Assembly (NCBI GenBank): GCA_009801015.1
Contig: VHZZ01003335.1
Coordinates: 56,065-77,269 of the forward strand
DNA length: 21,205 nucleotides
Source: Silene noctiflora
Taxonomy: Eukaryota; Streptophyta; Magnoliopsida; Caryophyllales; Caryophyllaceae
Reading direction: 5' to 3'
Positions 1 through 8,750 of the stretch are shown one piece after another; the first letter of the stretch is position 1, and each line of letters opens with the position of its first letter. Position numbers and translations under genes: made by a program. A model generated the notes under the pieces. It was not told the origin of the DNA, did no database searches, and saw only the letters and a list, made by a program, of their open reading frames with translations.

Positions 1-178
1 CGGGTGGTTTCGGGTCGGGTGACAACGGGTCGGGTCAGTGCAGGTCTAAAAAAACTCGGGTCAAGATCGGGTCGGGTCGGGTTAATTCGGGTTTTCGGGT
101 CAAATTCGGGTCCCACAAGTCGGGTTAGTTCGGGTCGGGTCATTCGGGTCGGGTTGATTTTGCCAGGTCTAGGGGCCA
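1..178. repeat. CGGGT-rich degenerate minisatellite
   Basis: This stretch is built from many imperfect copies of CGGGT and GGGTC, often as CGGGTCGGGT, separated by short variable spacers. It is strongly G+T biased and far more GC-rich than the DNA after it. The tract is cut by the window edge, so its true length is unknown. An open frame crosses it only because the repeat lacks stop codons in that frame; the arginine, glycine and serine-rich translation resembles no protein. Similar degenerate tracts are common in plant intergenic DNA. I cannot assign it to a named element. Confidence 0.75.
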
Positions 179-204
179 TGATGGAAATATATGATCAAAT
201 TAAC

Positions 205-297
205 CATGATTTTTTTCCTATAATAGAAAGGTAAATAAATGATGAAACACCCTAAAATGAAATAAATAAGTAAACAAATAACCGGAACGAAAGGAGT
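205..297. mobile_element. Stowaway-like MITE remnant
   Basis: The sequence contains two end-like segments of the same kind: 'gaaaggtaaataaatga' near 227-243 and 'gtaaacaaataaccggaacg' followed by 'aaaggag' and TA near 271-299. Both resemble the terminal inverted repeat of the MITE at 363-445, in the right-end orientation. No matching left end is visible, so this is a partial or rearranged copy. The family placement rests on end similarity only. Confidence 0.4.
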
Positions 298-362
298 ACA
301 ATCAACGTTAATTCGCCAAACTAGATTCAACAAGTCCTTTCGTAGTATATCTCTTAACGTAT

Positions 363-445
363 CTCCCTCGGTTCTGGTCATTTGCTTACCTTTAATTTTG
401 GCACAAATAAATGGAATAAGTAAACAAATGACAGGATAAAGGGAG
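363..445. mobile_element. Short Stowaway-like MITE
   Basis: The element runs from CTCCCTCGGTTCTGGTCATT to its inverted counterpart ending in GACAGGATAAAGGGAG. The ends pair over about 25-30 bases with mismatches. TA-containing sequence flanks both sides (gtaT on the left, TAtat on the right), as expected for the TA target of Tc1/mariner-type Stowaway MITEs. At 83 bp it is almost nothing but its two ends, so it would fold into a hairpin. It has no coding capacity. Confidence 0.65.
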
Positions 446-1303
446 TATATTATATTTGCTTATCCTTTTCACGGTAACAGTATTTTTTTTTCATCTCATT
501 TGTATTTTACACTTTGATTTCGGATAACTACTTTGACCGATATTGTTTTCACATAATGACGATTATTATAACTTTTTTTAAAAGAAAAATATAATACTCG
601 TATGAAACTAATTGTTTTGATAAACTAATGTTCCAATTTGATATATGACTTGTTTTAAAGTAATCAAATTAAATTTAACAATCGAAATTAAAAAGAAAGA
701 ACGAATTTGAGGTCAGAGGATATAACAAGGAATAATCAGGCACCATAATCTTACGTTAAATTCAACCTAATTTTTTTTATTTATTTTTTCTATGTCAAAG
801 ACACCTAAAATCAGTACAATATTTGAAGAATTCGGATTCGTACCCATGACACATTATCATGGAACTAATTATCGCAAATCCCTGATCAAACAAGTACTTT
901 AATCGGTTGCGAAATATTGATATTTGATAACACAAAATTCTAAACAATTTTGAACAACTTTTGGCATTTCCGATTTATAACGAATAATTCCATCTTAAAC
1001 AAGAATATGGGATTTTTTTTGGCTAACCTAATAATCCGGGAAATTTTTGGGTGGACCTCCAGACGGCTACATGTAGAAAATGTTGAAGTTTCTCCAAGAT
1101 AATGTTGTTGAATTTTTGTAACAAAAGGACAATCGATATAACTCTTCATCAAAATATACCAACTCATAATTAAAGCAAAGTCCAGCTAAGTCTATCACTA
1201 CACTAATATTATCTCTCAAATAAGACTGTTCTACAGTATCATCGAAGCGGTATTTTAATATGTATTTTAAGAACACGCGATAAGAAGCCATTTAATGCAA
1301 TAT
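446..1303. other. AT-rich intergenic DNA, nothing identified
   Basis: I see no recognisable gene, RNA or terminal-repeat element here. Two overlapping minus-strand open frames of about 75 codons (940-1291) have no motif I recognise and no splice or promoter context, so they are not called as genes. Confidence 0.5.
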
Positions 1304-1320
1304 TTTTAAGATTCAATCAT
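1304..1320. repeat. Target-site duplication, left copy (SINE)
   Basis: This 17-bp sequence is identical to 1441-1457 and abuts the A-tail side of the SINE. Confidence 0.8.
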
Positions 1321-1440
1321 TTTTTATGGACTAGCGAACCGCTCATTTAGTCGCATTACAATAGACGGGAGGAGGATTCGAACAATTGACCAATCGTCAA
1401 CAATACCTCCGTATTAGCCACTATATTAAGACATTTCGGC
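1321..1440 (-). mobile_element. tRNA-derived SINE with 17-bp target duplication
   Basis: A perfect 17-bp direct repeat, TTTTAAGATTCAATCAT, flanks this 120-bp segment at 1304-1320 and 1441-1457. Read on the minus strand, the insert begins GCCGAAATGTCTTAATATAG, continues with an AGTGGCTAA segment that resembles a degenerate polymerase III A box, and has GTTCGAATCC about 40 bases later, a good match to the B box of tRNA genes. It ends in CCATAAAAA, a short A-rich tail next to the duplication. Head order, internal promoter boxes, A tail and long target duplication are the standard SINE layout. It carries no protein; mobilisation would depend on a LINE reverse transcriptase supplied elsewhere. The perfect flanking repeat argues for a fairly recent insertion. 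Confidence 0.75.
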
Positions 1441-1457
1441 TTTTAAGATTCAATCAT
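1441..1457. repeat. Target-site duplication, right copy (SINE)
   Basis: This 17-bp sequence is identical to 1304-1320 and abuts the head of the minus-strand SINE. Confidence 0.8.
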
Positions 1458-1860
1458 GAGAAAAAGAAAGATATATACTCATTTCGGTCATTCTTTCCAT
1501 TTTAGTGAATAAATCTTAAAAATATTGTTTTACATGACTTGTTATCACGTGCCCTAGAAAAACCGATTTATAAAACAGTTTTACACAATAATTAGCGGGA
1601 GGAGGACAAGATTGCATGCGACAGCGCGAGGTCGTTGCTCAACTATTAACATGAAAAGCATACAGAGCGAGGGACCGGGGACAATGTTTAGGTGACTCTA
1701 TACGGGGAACAACGAACACCATCTTCAATTACGCGCAAATTCGACAAAGAAAAAGAGAGTTGTTACGTATTATTAAGATGATTGAATTGAGATTAATTAT
1801 TATGAATCTATGATAGACATGATAGTCAACAAAAAAATCTTTAGTTTTGCTCGAGGTATA
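1458..1860. other. Intergenic DNA, nothing identified
   Basis: No gene or complete element is recognisable. A phrase near 1583 (gcgggaggaggac) echoes the SINE near 1366 (acgggaggaggat) but lacks the rest of the SINE body and any flanking duplication. Confidence 0.4.
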
Positions 1861-2468
1861 GGACCCTGTTTAACATGTTTGACTTATAAATATGCTATTT
1901 CGAGTGTTTGGTTAATAGCATATTGAAATAGTATATTGGGGTCTAATATGTTATTTTGCACAGAGGCGTCTTAAAATAAATGGAAGTCCGGTGCGAAAAA
2001 CAAAAAATGAGGCCCTAATTATGAATGCACGGTATATTAAAATTCAAGGTTTCTATTGAATATCATCAATAAAGCTTGTAAATCGGACGACCAAAATCAA
2101 ATGCCCGGTTCCCATGCCCGTGGTTGCACAGGGTCTTAGACGCCATTGATTTTGCAATATGCTGCTTCTAGTAGGATATTGAGTTAGCATATTAGAAGAA
2201 ATATAAATTGTCTTTTTTACCCATTAAAAAATACTTACCTTACTTTCATATATTTAACAAATAATTTATTTATGTCCTTATTTGTCATTTTACAAATGAG
2301 CTAAACAATCTTCTAATCTAAAACTCCCAATTACCAAACACCTCTAATACAATCCTGCTAAATCATTCTACTAGTCAAACCTGCTACATCCTACATCATT
2401 CTGCTAGTTAAATCTGCTTTCTAAATCTGTTTCTGCTAATATTAACCTGTCGTTTACCAAATAGAGCC
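1861..2468. mobile_element. PIF/Tourist-like TIR element, interrupted by a hAT MITE
   Basis: The left end GGACCCTGTTTAACATG and the inverted right end GGCTCTATTTGGTAAACG are similar but imperfect. TAA follows the right end; the left flank is ATA, so the 3-bp duplication is not clean. Inside are two hairpins of related sequence: ATATGCTATT (1890-1899) with AATAGCATAT (1914-1923), and AATATGCT (2156-2163) with AGCATATT (2186-2193). They lie next to each other once the inserted hAT MITE at 1961-2148 is subtracted. There is no coding capacity. The superfamily is inferred from end sequence only. Confidence 0.45.
1961..2148. mobile_element. hAT-type MITE (188 bp) with perfect 8-bp duplication
   Basis: The ends are CAGAGGCGTCTTAAA and, inverted, CAATGGCGTCTAAGA. 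The element is flanked by perfect 8-bp copies of ATTTTGCA at 1953-1960 and 2149-2156, the duplication length of the hAT superfamily. It sits inside the older TIR element at 1861-2468 and separates that element's two hairpins. No open frame of transposase size is present, so it is non-autonomous. Its first eight bases match those of the hAT MITE at 6271-6553, which suggests related transposases. Confidence 0.8.
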
Positions 2469-2518
2469 TAAGACATTTTTTTTTCTTTTTTTTAAAGTTT
2501 AAAATAGATTAAATATAA

Positions 2519-3071
2519 TCCCCTATCACATTTTTTTCCCCTCCAAAAAGCGTCTTTTTAAATTAAGAAGGTAATTATAATTAAGCGCATTCACTAAAAA
2601 TGAAAACTAATAATAATAACATTTTTATTTCACAAAATTGTTATCTCTTAATTAAAATTAATCTTTTCATCAAATTATATTATTTTCACATAACTCTAAA
2701 CTGTAATATCTTAATTAAAATATAAATAAATAAAATTCATATAAAATTATAAATTTATAAATCGTTTATTGATACTATTATTTGAGGATGACTTGACATA
2801 TACTACATATAAAACAAAAGTATAAATCACTATTATTATACAAAGAAAATTGATAGAATTAAAAAAACTGAAATCATTAGCTTTGTGGGTAAAAAAAATA
2901 TTTTGTTTAAAATACATTTCAGCACATTACTTAATTAGCTTGATTAATTGTCAACAAAGCAAAATACAATAACAAGAAATATGAACTATTAATAAAATAT
3001 CACTGTTTTATAAGTATTTTATTTATAAGAAACTATATATACCGTAGATTTATAAACGGGGTCTAAACTAG
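2519..3071 (+). mobile_element. Non-autonomous Helitron A (about 553 bp)
   Basis: The element starts TCCCCTATCACA after an A and ends CTAG before a T, matching the Helitron rule of insertion between A and T with TC and CTRR termini. A small hairpin, CCGT (3042-3045) pairing with ACGG (3056-3059), lies 12 bases before CTAG, as in other plant Helitrons. Its interior aligns by eye with Helitron B over long AT-rich blocks, for example 'tcaaattatattattttcac' near 2669 and near 5125. No helicase or Rep frame is present. This copy has no visible later insertion and best represents the family length here. Confidence 0.75.
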
Positions 3072-4177
3072 TATAGGATGAATAGAATAAAAGTAGAATG
3101 CATTGAAAAAACAAAAAAATTTGTGAGAGTTGTTGATTAAAAAGGCCATTCGTGCCCCACAAAAAAAGTGGATTTGAAGAAAACTTTTATTTAAGGATTT
3201 GAAGAATACGGTAAACTTAACTTGTCGGTATAAAAAGACAAACCTATTTTAAATTTCATTATAAAATTTTCTGTATATGCTACAGAGTACGGAATACACA
3301 TTAATGTAAAGATTTGTGTCATATTATATTAATTTCTTTATTTAATTTTATTTTTTTAAAAAAATTAGTAGCTCAAATATGATACAAAAATTAACGATAC
3401 TCATGTTAAATACGTTCACTTAATTAACTCAAATAAACATCCTACTATTCCTTTGAACCAAAAAAAAAAAAGCAAGACCATTATTCCTACCCGATAACTT
3501 CAGTTTTAAGATTAAGTGGTCTTCTGAATATTGTTGCCCATTAAATAATTTAGTTTGCAAAACCACGTTCAAAAAATAAATAACAAACCGATTCCAAGGC
3601 ATGATAACATAAAAAATACACCACCTATTAATTAAAACTATCGTTTGAGAACTTAGGTGACAAATGATAATAATATAACACGTTCATCCGGTCCTAATAC
3701 ATGAAAAAAATGTACCTTTTTCCAATAAATTTAGCAAATATTCGATTTTCTAAACTAGGTTACTTGATAAGTTGCACTATAGGCGTATTGAGTATGAGTT
3801 TTTCGGTATAACTTAGGTTGAAATCGGCCTTTTACCTTATTAATAAGGTACCCTTAACATCTCGTTATTATTTTCATTCGAACTCCAATTCTTTAAACAC
3901 GAAACTAAAAAACTAAAAACTAAAGGAATAGAGGAAAGTAGAGAAGCAAATTTAGTAACAAAAGTCAAAAGACAAAAGACAAAAGATTAATTGTTGAATT
4001 GTGCACATTGACTAGTAAATTAGCATTGGGAACATGTACACCATAAATTAAGGTCTACAAACTTTCATGTTACAAACTTTCAAAAGCCGATTATAAATTT
4101 CAAACTTTTTTACAAAAGATTAATTAATTGTCGGTAGTCTACTATAATCTTACTAAAAGGTGCTCAAATATAACAAG
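3072..4177. other. AT-rich intergenic DNA, nothing identified
   Basis: No gene, RNA or complete element is recognised. There is a short run of aaaagtcaaaagacaaaaga near 3959-3985, a small local repeat. Confidence 0.45.
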
Positions 4178-4180
4178 TAA

Positions 4181-4353
4181 GGCCCTGTACTTTTGGACTT
4201 AATTTCAGTTCTTATAAGTTCAGTTCAGTTCAGCTCTATTAAGTTCAGTTCAGTTTAGTTCAGCTCCATTAAGTTCAGTTCAGTTCAGTTCAGATCAGAT
4301 CAGTTCAGTTCNTATTATTATTATATTACTATTTTATTTTTTATATATTATTA

Positions 4354-4409
<56 letters not shown>

Positions 4410-4590
4410 ATTATTATTATTATTATTATTATTATTGTTATATTACAATTTTTTTATTATTATTTCAGTTCAGTTCAGATAAGTTCAGTTCAGTTCAGTT
4501 CAGATCCATTAAGTTCAGTTTAGTTCAGTTCAGCTCCATTAAGTTCAGTTCAGTTCAGTTCAGACAATTTCAGTCCAAAAGAACAGAGCC
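4181..4590. mobile_element. PIF/Tourist-like MITE with GTTCA repeats, copy 1
   Basis: The ends are GGCCCTGTACTTTTGGACTT and, inverted, GGCTCTGTTCTTTTGGACTG. A perfect TAA duplication flanks it at 4178-4180 and 4591-4593, the 3-bp target typical of PIF/Harbinger-type elements. The body is not palindromic. It holds arrays of GTTCA or TTCAG units broken by 'ctccattaa' spacers on both sides of a long TTA microsatellite. A second, shorter copy with the same ends is at 8885-9065. There is no coding capacity. A single undetermined base (N) lies at 4312. Confidence 0.8.
4313..4437. repeat. TTA/ATT microsatellite
   Basis: About 125 bases of nearly pure TTA repeat lie inside the MITE at 4181-4590, with a less regular start (tattactattttatttttt). 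The undetermined base just before it suggests an assembly difficulty here, so the repeat length in the assembly may be wrong. Confidence 0.85.
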
Positions 4591-4915
4591 TAAATCTCCA
4601 ACTATTATCTTTTTTTACATGCATATTAGGTGCATACAGTATACAGGAATAATTTATAGATTACACGTATCATTATCTTTTTTTAAGTTGGGTCTTGAAA
4701 ATCCAAGACTAAACTGACTTATGAGTTCTGATTAGTAAAATGTGAACGGAAAAGTGAATTTAATCCCCTATCTACTAAGAGAATAAGTAATTCTATCATT
4801 TTCCCGCCAAAAAGAATATTCTCAAGAAAGGAAACTAATGATAATTAGGCTTATTCACTAATTAGGAAACTAACAATTACAATTTAATTCATCTATTATG
4901 TTATATTTTCATTAA

Positions 4916-5099
4916 GGGTTTTTCTAACATGTGCCCTTAGGACACATGATAAGAAGCTAAGTAACAAAATATTGTTGAGAATATATCACTAATTATGGTA
5001 AATATGAGTTTCAAGTCTAATTTATCATGGTATATTCTCAACAATATTTCCCTAATTAAATTATTAACATGTGCCCTAGGGCACATGTTAGAAAATCCG
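4916..5099. mobile_element. Mutator-like MITE with long inverted repeats
   Basis: The left end GGGTTTTTCTAACATGTGCC pairs with the inverted right end CGGATTTTCTAACATGTGCC, and pairing continues with gaps to a shared 'atattgttgagaatata' inner block, so most of this 184-bp element is one imperfect palindrome. Flanking 9-mers are TTTCATTAA (4907-4915) and ATTCATTAA (5100-5108), identical at eight of nine positions. A G-starting long inverted repeat with a 9-bp duplication fits the Mutator superfamily. It is inserted in Helitron B and is therefore younger than it. Confidence 0.75.
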
Positions 5100-5489
5100 A
5101 TTCATTAAAATTAATCTTTTTATCAAATTATATTATTTTCACAAAACTCTAAACTATAGTAATATTTTAATTAAAATAAAATAAAATTGATATAAAACTA
5201 TAAATTGCTAAATCTTTTATTGATCCTTTTATTAGATGATGAGTTGACCCACATAGTCGGTATAAAACCAAAACTAGAAATCGTTATAATTTTCGTGACA
5301 AAAAAAATTGAGAAAAAGAAAAATGGAAATTGAAATTCAACAGCTTTATGCTATAAAAAATATTTTCATTCAAATATATTTCAACTCATTACTTAATTTT
5401 CCTTAACTAATTTTCAGCTCTAACTTTTATTTATCAAAACAAAATACAATGATGAGAAATGTAAACAATTATAAGATACAAATATTATA

Positions 5490-5831
5490 GTGTTGTTTGA
5501 CCTTACTTATGTAAAATAGTTTTTACTTTTTAAAAGGGGTTTATTCATAAGTTACTTTTTGGAAAAAATTTGGTTGTTTGGCCATACTTTTGTAAAAGTG
5601 ATTTCTTATAAAATTTATATGTTTGGCCTAATTACTTTCATCCAGTTTTTTTTTTTCTCTTTATGTGAAAAGTAGAAGCAGAAGTAGCAAATACATACTT
5701 CTACTTTTGGGGGTAAATAATGAGTTTTTGGCTTTCTAAAAATAGTTTTAAAACTCTCTAATATATAGTATTTGTTCAAGCTACTACTTTTTCAGTTAGA
5801 AAAACACTTTTAAAGTTTGATCAAACAACAC
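5490..5831. mobile_element. TIR MITE of uncertain superfamily
   Basis: The ends GTGTTGTTTGACC and, inverted, GTGTTGTTTGATC form short terminal inverted repeats; similarity weakens inward (taaaatagtttttac against taaaagtgtttttc). The interior is AT-rich without coding capacity. Flanking TATA-like sequence hides any duplication, so hAT and PIF origins cannot be separated. Interruption of Helitron B homology at exactly these points supports its being an insertion. Confidence 0.6.
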
Positions 5832-5898
5832 CTATATGAGTAATTTTATAAGATTAAACTTTAAGTACCGTGTATATAATGCACGAAGTCTAGTCTAG

Positions 5899-6262
5899 TT
5901 TAGGGATAAAATGAATAAATAAATATGAGAATTTAAATTAATTCAGTTCTGGAAATAATTATTATCCATAAATTTTAAAATAAATAAACCCATTTTAGAC
6001 ATGGGGACAGAAATATAAAACTAGCCTTCATGATAAGTACTCATATCTACGTCGTACTATGAACACATTTTCTTCCACGGCTGCGCAATGTGCATAGATA
6101 GTGCTCGTAGAGTGGAAAATTAAGTACCATCCTGCAAATGAGATCCTCTACATTTTTTTCTTTCTTCATCGTCTTTGAATGATCCAAATTCAATCTTTGA
6201 ACGATTTTTAAGTCAGAATTTTAGGAAAGATGATAGAATAAATAGACATATAAAACTTAGTA
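5899..6262. other. Intergenic DNA, nothing identified
   Basis: This is mixed-composition sequence between Helitron B and the hAT MITE. No gene or repeat is recognised. Confidence 0.4.
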
Positions 6263-6270
6263 TCTATAAC

Positions 6271-6553
6271 CAGAGGCGTTTCTAGGATTTGATGGACGGG
6301 GGTGCGTAAAAAATTTTAACAATGAAAATATCGAGTTGTATGAAAAAAAAAAATTTTTAGTTGGGCAATATGTATGATATATAACATTAAATAAAAATTG
6401 TTCAATACAAGATAGAACCCATAACCTCTAGCTAAAAAATAGCTTAATAACCACTAGACCCACATAACTATCTTTTACTACAGAATATTGTAATTATTTC
6501 TCGGGAAAGGGGGTGCAGATGAACCCCCTGCACCCCCGCCAAAAACGCCTCTG
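6271..6553. mobile_element. hAT-type MITE (283 bp) with perfect 8-bp duplication
   Basis: The left end CAGAGGCGTTTCTAGG and the inverted right end CAGAGGCGTTTTTGGC share ten bases exactly. Perfect TCTATAAC copies flank the element at 6263-6270 and 6554-6561, the 8-bp duplication of hAT transposons. Inside, a stretch near 6413-6463 (gatagaacccataacctcta) resembles the reverse complement of a degraded tRNA 3' half, but no functional tRNA is present. The GC-rich right arm (ccccctgcacccccgcc) contrasts with the AT-rich middle. The insertion lies exactly at the 3' terminus of Helitron C. Confidence 0.88.
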
Positions 6554-6652
6554 TCTATAACTAGTATAGATCCAGCGCAATGCGCGGTATATAGAATTTT
6601 TTTTAGTGTATTATTTAAATTTTTTAAATTTTCACTTCATTAATATTTAGTA

Positions 6653-6925
6653 CTCCCTCCTACCCGGGATAACTATCCCATTTGGACATTGGCACGAAAA
6701 TTAAGGAATGGAGTTAAATAATGAAATGTATTGTATAAGGGTAAAAATATAGGTGGAATAGTGAGTTAATAAGATGGGTTAATGGTGGGTTGGGTAGCAA
6801 TATGTGTAAAGTAACAAGGGTAGCATAGTAATTTCAGAACAAAAACATTACCAAAATAGACAATGGGACATTATTGTGAATAAACGGAAATGGACAATGG
6901 GACATTTATTGAGAATAGGAGGGAG
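6653..6925. mobile_element. Stowaway-like MITE inside Helitron C
   Basis: The left end CTCCCTCCTACCCGGGATAA and the inverted right end CTCCCTCCTATTCTCAATAA are flanked by TA on both sides (6651-6652, 6926-6927). Inner terminal matches continue (atcccatttggaca against gtcccattgtccat). CTCCCTCC ends with a TA target are the Stowaway signature. The element is 273 bp and non-coding. Confidence 0.85.
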
Positions 6926-7154
6926 TATTTCATTTCATCATATTTTGATATGAAACAAAAAAAATGAAATGGAAAACTAATCAAAGAGAATTAGTCAAGT
7001 TGTTATTTTTTTTTAATGAATTTGTTTTTTTTGTCACAAGCTAATAGTAAGTATGTATCAAGTTATTCTCTACAGTAATAATTATTACATTACTGAAAAA
7101 TTTAACAACTTATAGTTTATTTATAGTTTAATACCAATTTTATTATATTATAAT

Positions 7155-7487
7155 GAAAAAAATCATAATTTTGAATTTAATTAAAAGATTAGAGTATAAT
7201 TATAATTATATTAAGATTATATTTTAAGAAAAAGATAATAGTTTATTAAAAAAAAGTTTCAATTGTTTCCTTATGAAAATAGATGCATTTCGGAGAGAAA
7301 AACTAAGATAATTATTATTCTCTTAGTAGTAAGGGAAAAAATCATAATTATGAATTTAGTAAAAAGATTAGAGTTTAATTATAATCATATATTATGTAAT
7401 GAAAGAAAATTTACTTATTACCTTATTTAGCTAGATGCTTTTTGGAGAAAAAAGTAAGAGAATTTTTATTCTCTTAGTAATAAGGGA
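7155..7487. repeat. Diverged tandem duplication of the Helitron 5' region
   Basis: Unit one (7155-7334) and unit two (7335-7487) share an opening block (aaaaaatcataatt, aaaagattagagt) and a closing block (attctcttagta, taaggg). The closing block is the inverted Helitron 5' terminus, so the terminus occurs twice in the same orientation. Spacing differs between blocks (179 and 151 bases), so indels have accumulated since duplication. Confidence 0.7.
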
Positions 7488-7488
7488 A

Positions 7489-7880
7489 TTCACATCACAT
7501 CACGTACAATTTGGGATACAAGCTAAACACATGAGCACAAAACGTGTGGTAATGAATCATTTTCACGTTGTCTATATTAAGTTTTCATTTTCTTCGCAAA
7601 TATTGGAACTTTGGAAGTTGAAAAATGACCTAGCTAGAATCCGGAAATATGGTGAATTAGAATCGACACGCCGGAGACGAAATCAATAATTGTATTAATC
7701 GATAACTAGTACTCTCACCCCAGAAGTGAAACTGACATGATCGAGAAGACCAATATGAATTATTAGGTTAATTTGATGGTTCACCCGATAACGAATTAGT
7801 TTAATAATTATCAAGATAATACTGAAAAATAAAAAAAGGTCCATCTTAAGGGAACTTGAAAAGTTCTAAACTTGAAACTA
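7489..7880. other. Intergenic DNA, nothing identified
   Basis: No gene is recognised. An 84-codon open frame beginning in the Helitron and ending at 7689 shows no domain and is not supported as a gene. Confidence 0.4.
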
Positions 7881-8107
7881 TTTCCTTCGTCTCGATCATT
7901 TATTTACTTTTGATTTGCCATAAAAACCAAGAAGAGAGGAAAGGATCATTTGCGAGTGTTGTTATTGAGTGACAAGTGGACTACAGGTGATGTGGATAGT
8001 TAAATTGCCCTTCAAAGGTATTACCTATATAGAACGATAAACAAATGAATGTGAGTACGTGACACCTATAAATGAAGTAGATAAACAAATGACCGGGACA
8101 AATAAAG
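7881..8107. mobile_element. Stowaway-like MITE
   Basis: The left end TTTCCTTCGTCTCGATCATT and the inverted right end CTTTATTTGTCCCGGTCATT pair at equal spacing from flanking TA dinucleotides (7879-7880, 8108-8109). Right-arm sequence (gataaacaaatgaccgggac) is close to that of the MITE at 363-445, so the two belong to one family group. The element is 227 bp and non-coding, and its ends have diverged. Confidence 0.7.
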
Positions 8108-8551
8108 TATAGGATAAAGATGTACGTTAATATCTAAACTCGAATTTATAACCAGCTAAATCATAAGAAACTTATTATGTGATGGTGACATGATGTGAAC
8201 CCGGCTCAAATTAAATAAACATAGTAATTCGATAAATTTTTAACCAATATAACCTTACTTGTTTTGACCCAACTCGTAACAGATCCGAGTGAGTTGCCAT
8301 CTCTAATTCTCTACATCCTTCTATCAATCGTAATCAAGTCGATGGTCCATGCATAGAAATTTTTAGTGTGATTAACAAATGGAAGAATGCCTAATATGAA
8401 AAGTTGGAATGAATGGGCCCATGTTTTGGGCTTTGTACAAACAGATTGGGCCGTTACATCGATTGCTTATCCAAACTGCTATTCAACATCGACAAATTAC
8501 TAAATAACGTTGACAATATGTAATGAACTTCCTAATTTACCCCTTACTATA
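8108..8551. other. Intergenic DNA, nothing identified
   Basis: A short GC-richer phrase near 8268-8300 (gacccaactcgtaacagatc) looks like the debris of a CCGACC-type repeat. Nothing else is recognisable. Confidence 0.4.
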
Positions 8552-8553
8552 TA

Positions 8554-8750
8554 CTTCCTCCTATTCAATATATTGTTCCCTATTTCCTTTTTCGGATTAT
8601 TCGGGTTTTCTTCCCTATTTCCTTTTTTGGGTTGATTTGTGTGGTCCAAATTCATTTACATGTGGGGTAGTGTGTTTTGTGTGGTCCAAATCCACTTTCT
8701 TATTTCTTGTGATAAAAGGAAAGGGGAAGAATATAGTGAATAGGAGGGAG
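8554..8750. mobile_element. Stowaway-like MITE, sibling copy 1
   Basis: The ends CTTCCTCCTATTCAATATAT and, inverted, CTCCCTCCTATTCACTATAT are flanked by TA. The core contains two copies of TTTGTGTGGTCCAAAT about 50 bases apart. The same core and length recur at 10297-10494, which confirms the boundaries. It is non-coding; the open frame across it is incidental. Confidence 0.85.

Larger units (their letters stand above)
4764..5898 (+). mobile_element. Non-autonomous Helitron B, carrying two MITE insertions
   Basis: The start TCCCCTATCTACTAAGAG follows an A at 4763. The end CTAG (5895-5898) precedes a T. A hairpin CGTG (5869-5872) with CACG (5882-5885) lies 13 bases from the end. The termini and the AT-rich interior match Helitron A. 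Subtracting the MULE-like MITE (4916-5099) and the TIR MITE (5490-5831) leaves about 600 bp, close to the length of copy A. A doubled CTAG (5890-5898) makes the exact end ambiguous by five bases. No Rep or helicase frame is present. Confidence 0.75.
6561..7488 (-). mobile_element. Non-autonomous Helitron C, inverted, with MITE insertion and doubled 5' end
   Basis: Read on the minus strand it starts TTCCCTTATTACTAAGAG after an A, matching the start of Helitron B (TCCCCTATCTACTAAGAG). It ends with the GCGC-ATT-GCGC hairpin (6575-6585) followed by GGATCTATACTAG and a T. Interior blocks also match copy B on the opposite strand, for example 'ttggtattaaactataaat' against 'ttgatataaaactataaat'. A Stowaway-like MITE (6653-6925) interrupts it, and its 5' part is duplicated in tandem (7155-7334 and 7335-7487). 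No coding capacity is seen. Confidence 0.7.

Noticed and set aside
940-1291. Two overlapping minus-strand open frames of about 75 codons
   Set aside because: No recognisable motif, no promoter or splice context, and they overlap in different frames. AT-rich DNA produces such frames by chance.
4181-4590. CRISPR-like or satellite array
   Set aside because: The repeats are 5-base units inside a terminal-repeat transposon with a TAA duplication; no unique spacers.
6413-6463. tRNA gene in the hAT MITE
   Set aside because: Only a degraded resemblance to a tRNA 3' half is seen; no full cloverleaf can be drawn.
7435-7689. 84-codon plus-strand open frame
   Set aside because: It begins inside the Helitron C terminus and runs into anonymous DNA; no domain is visible.
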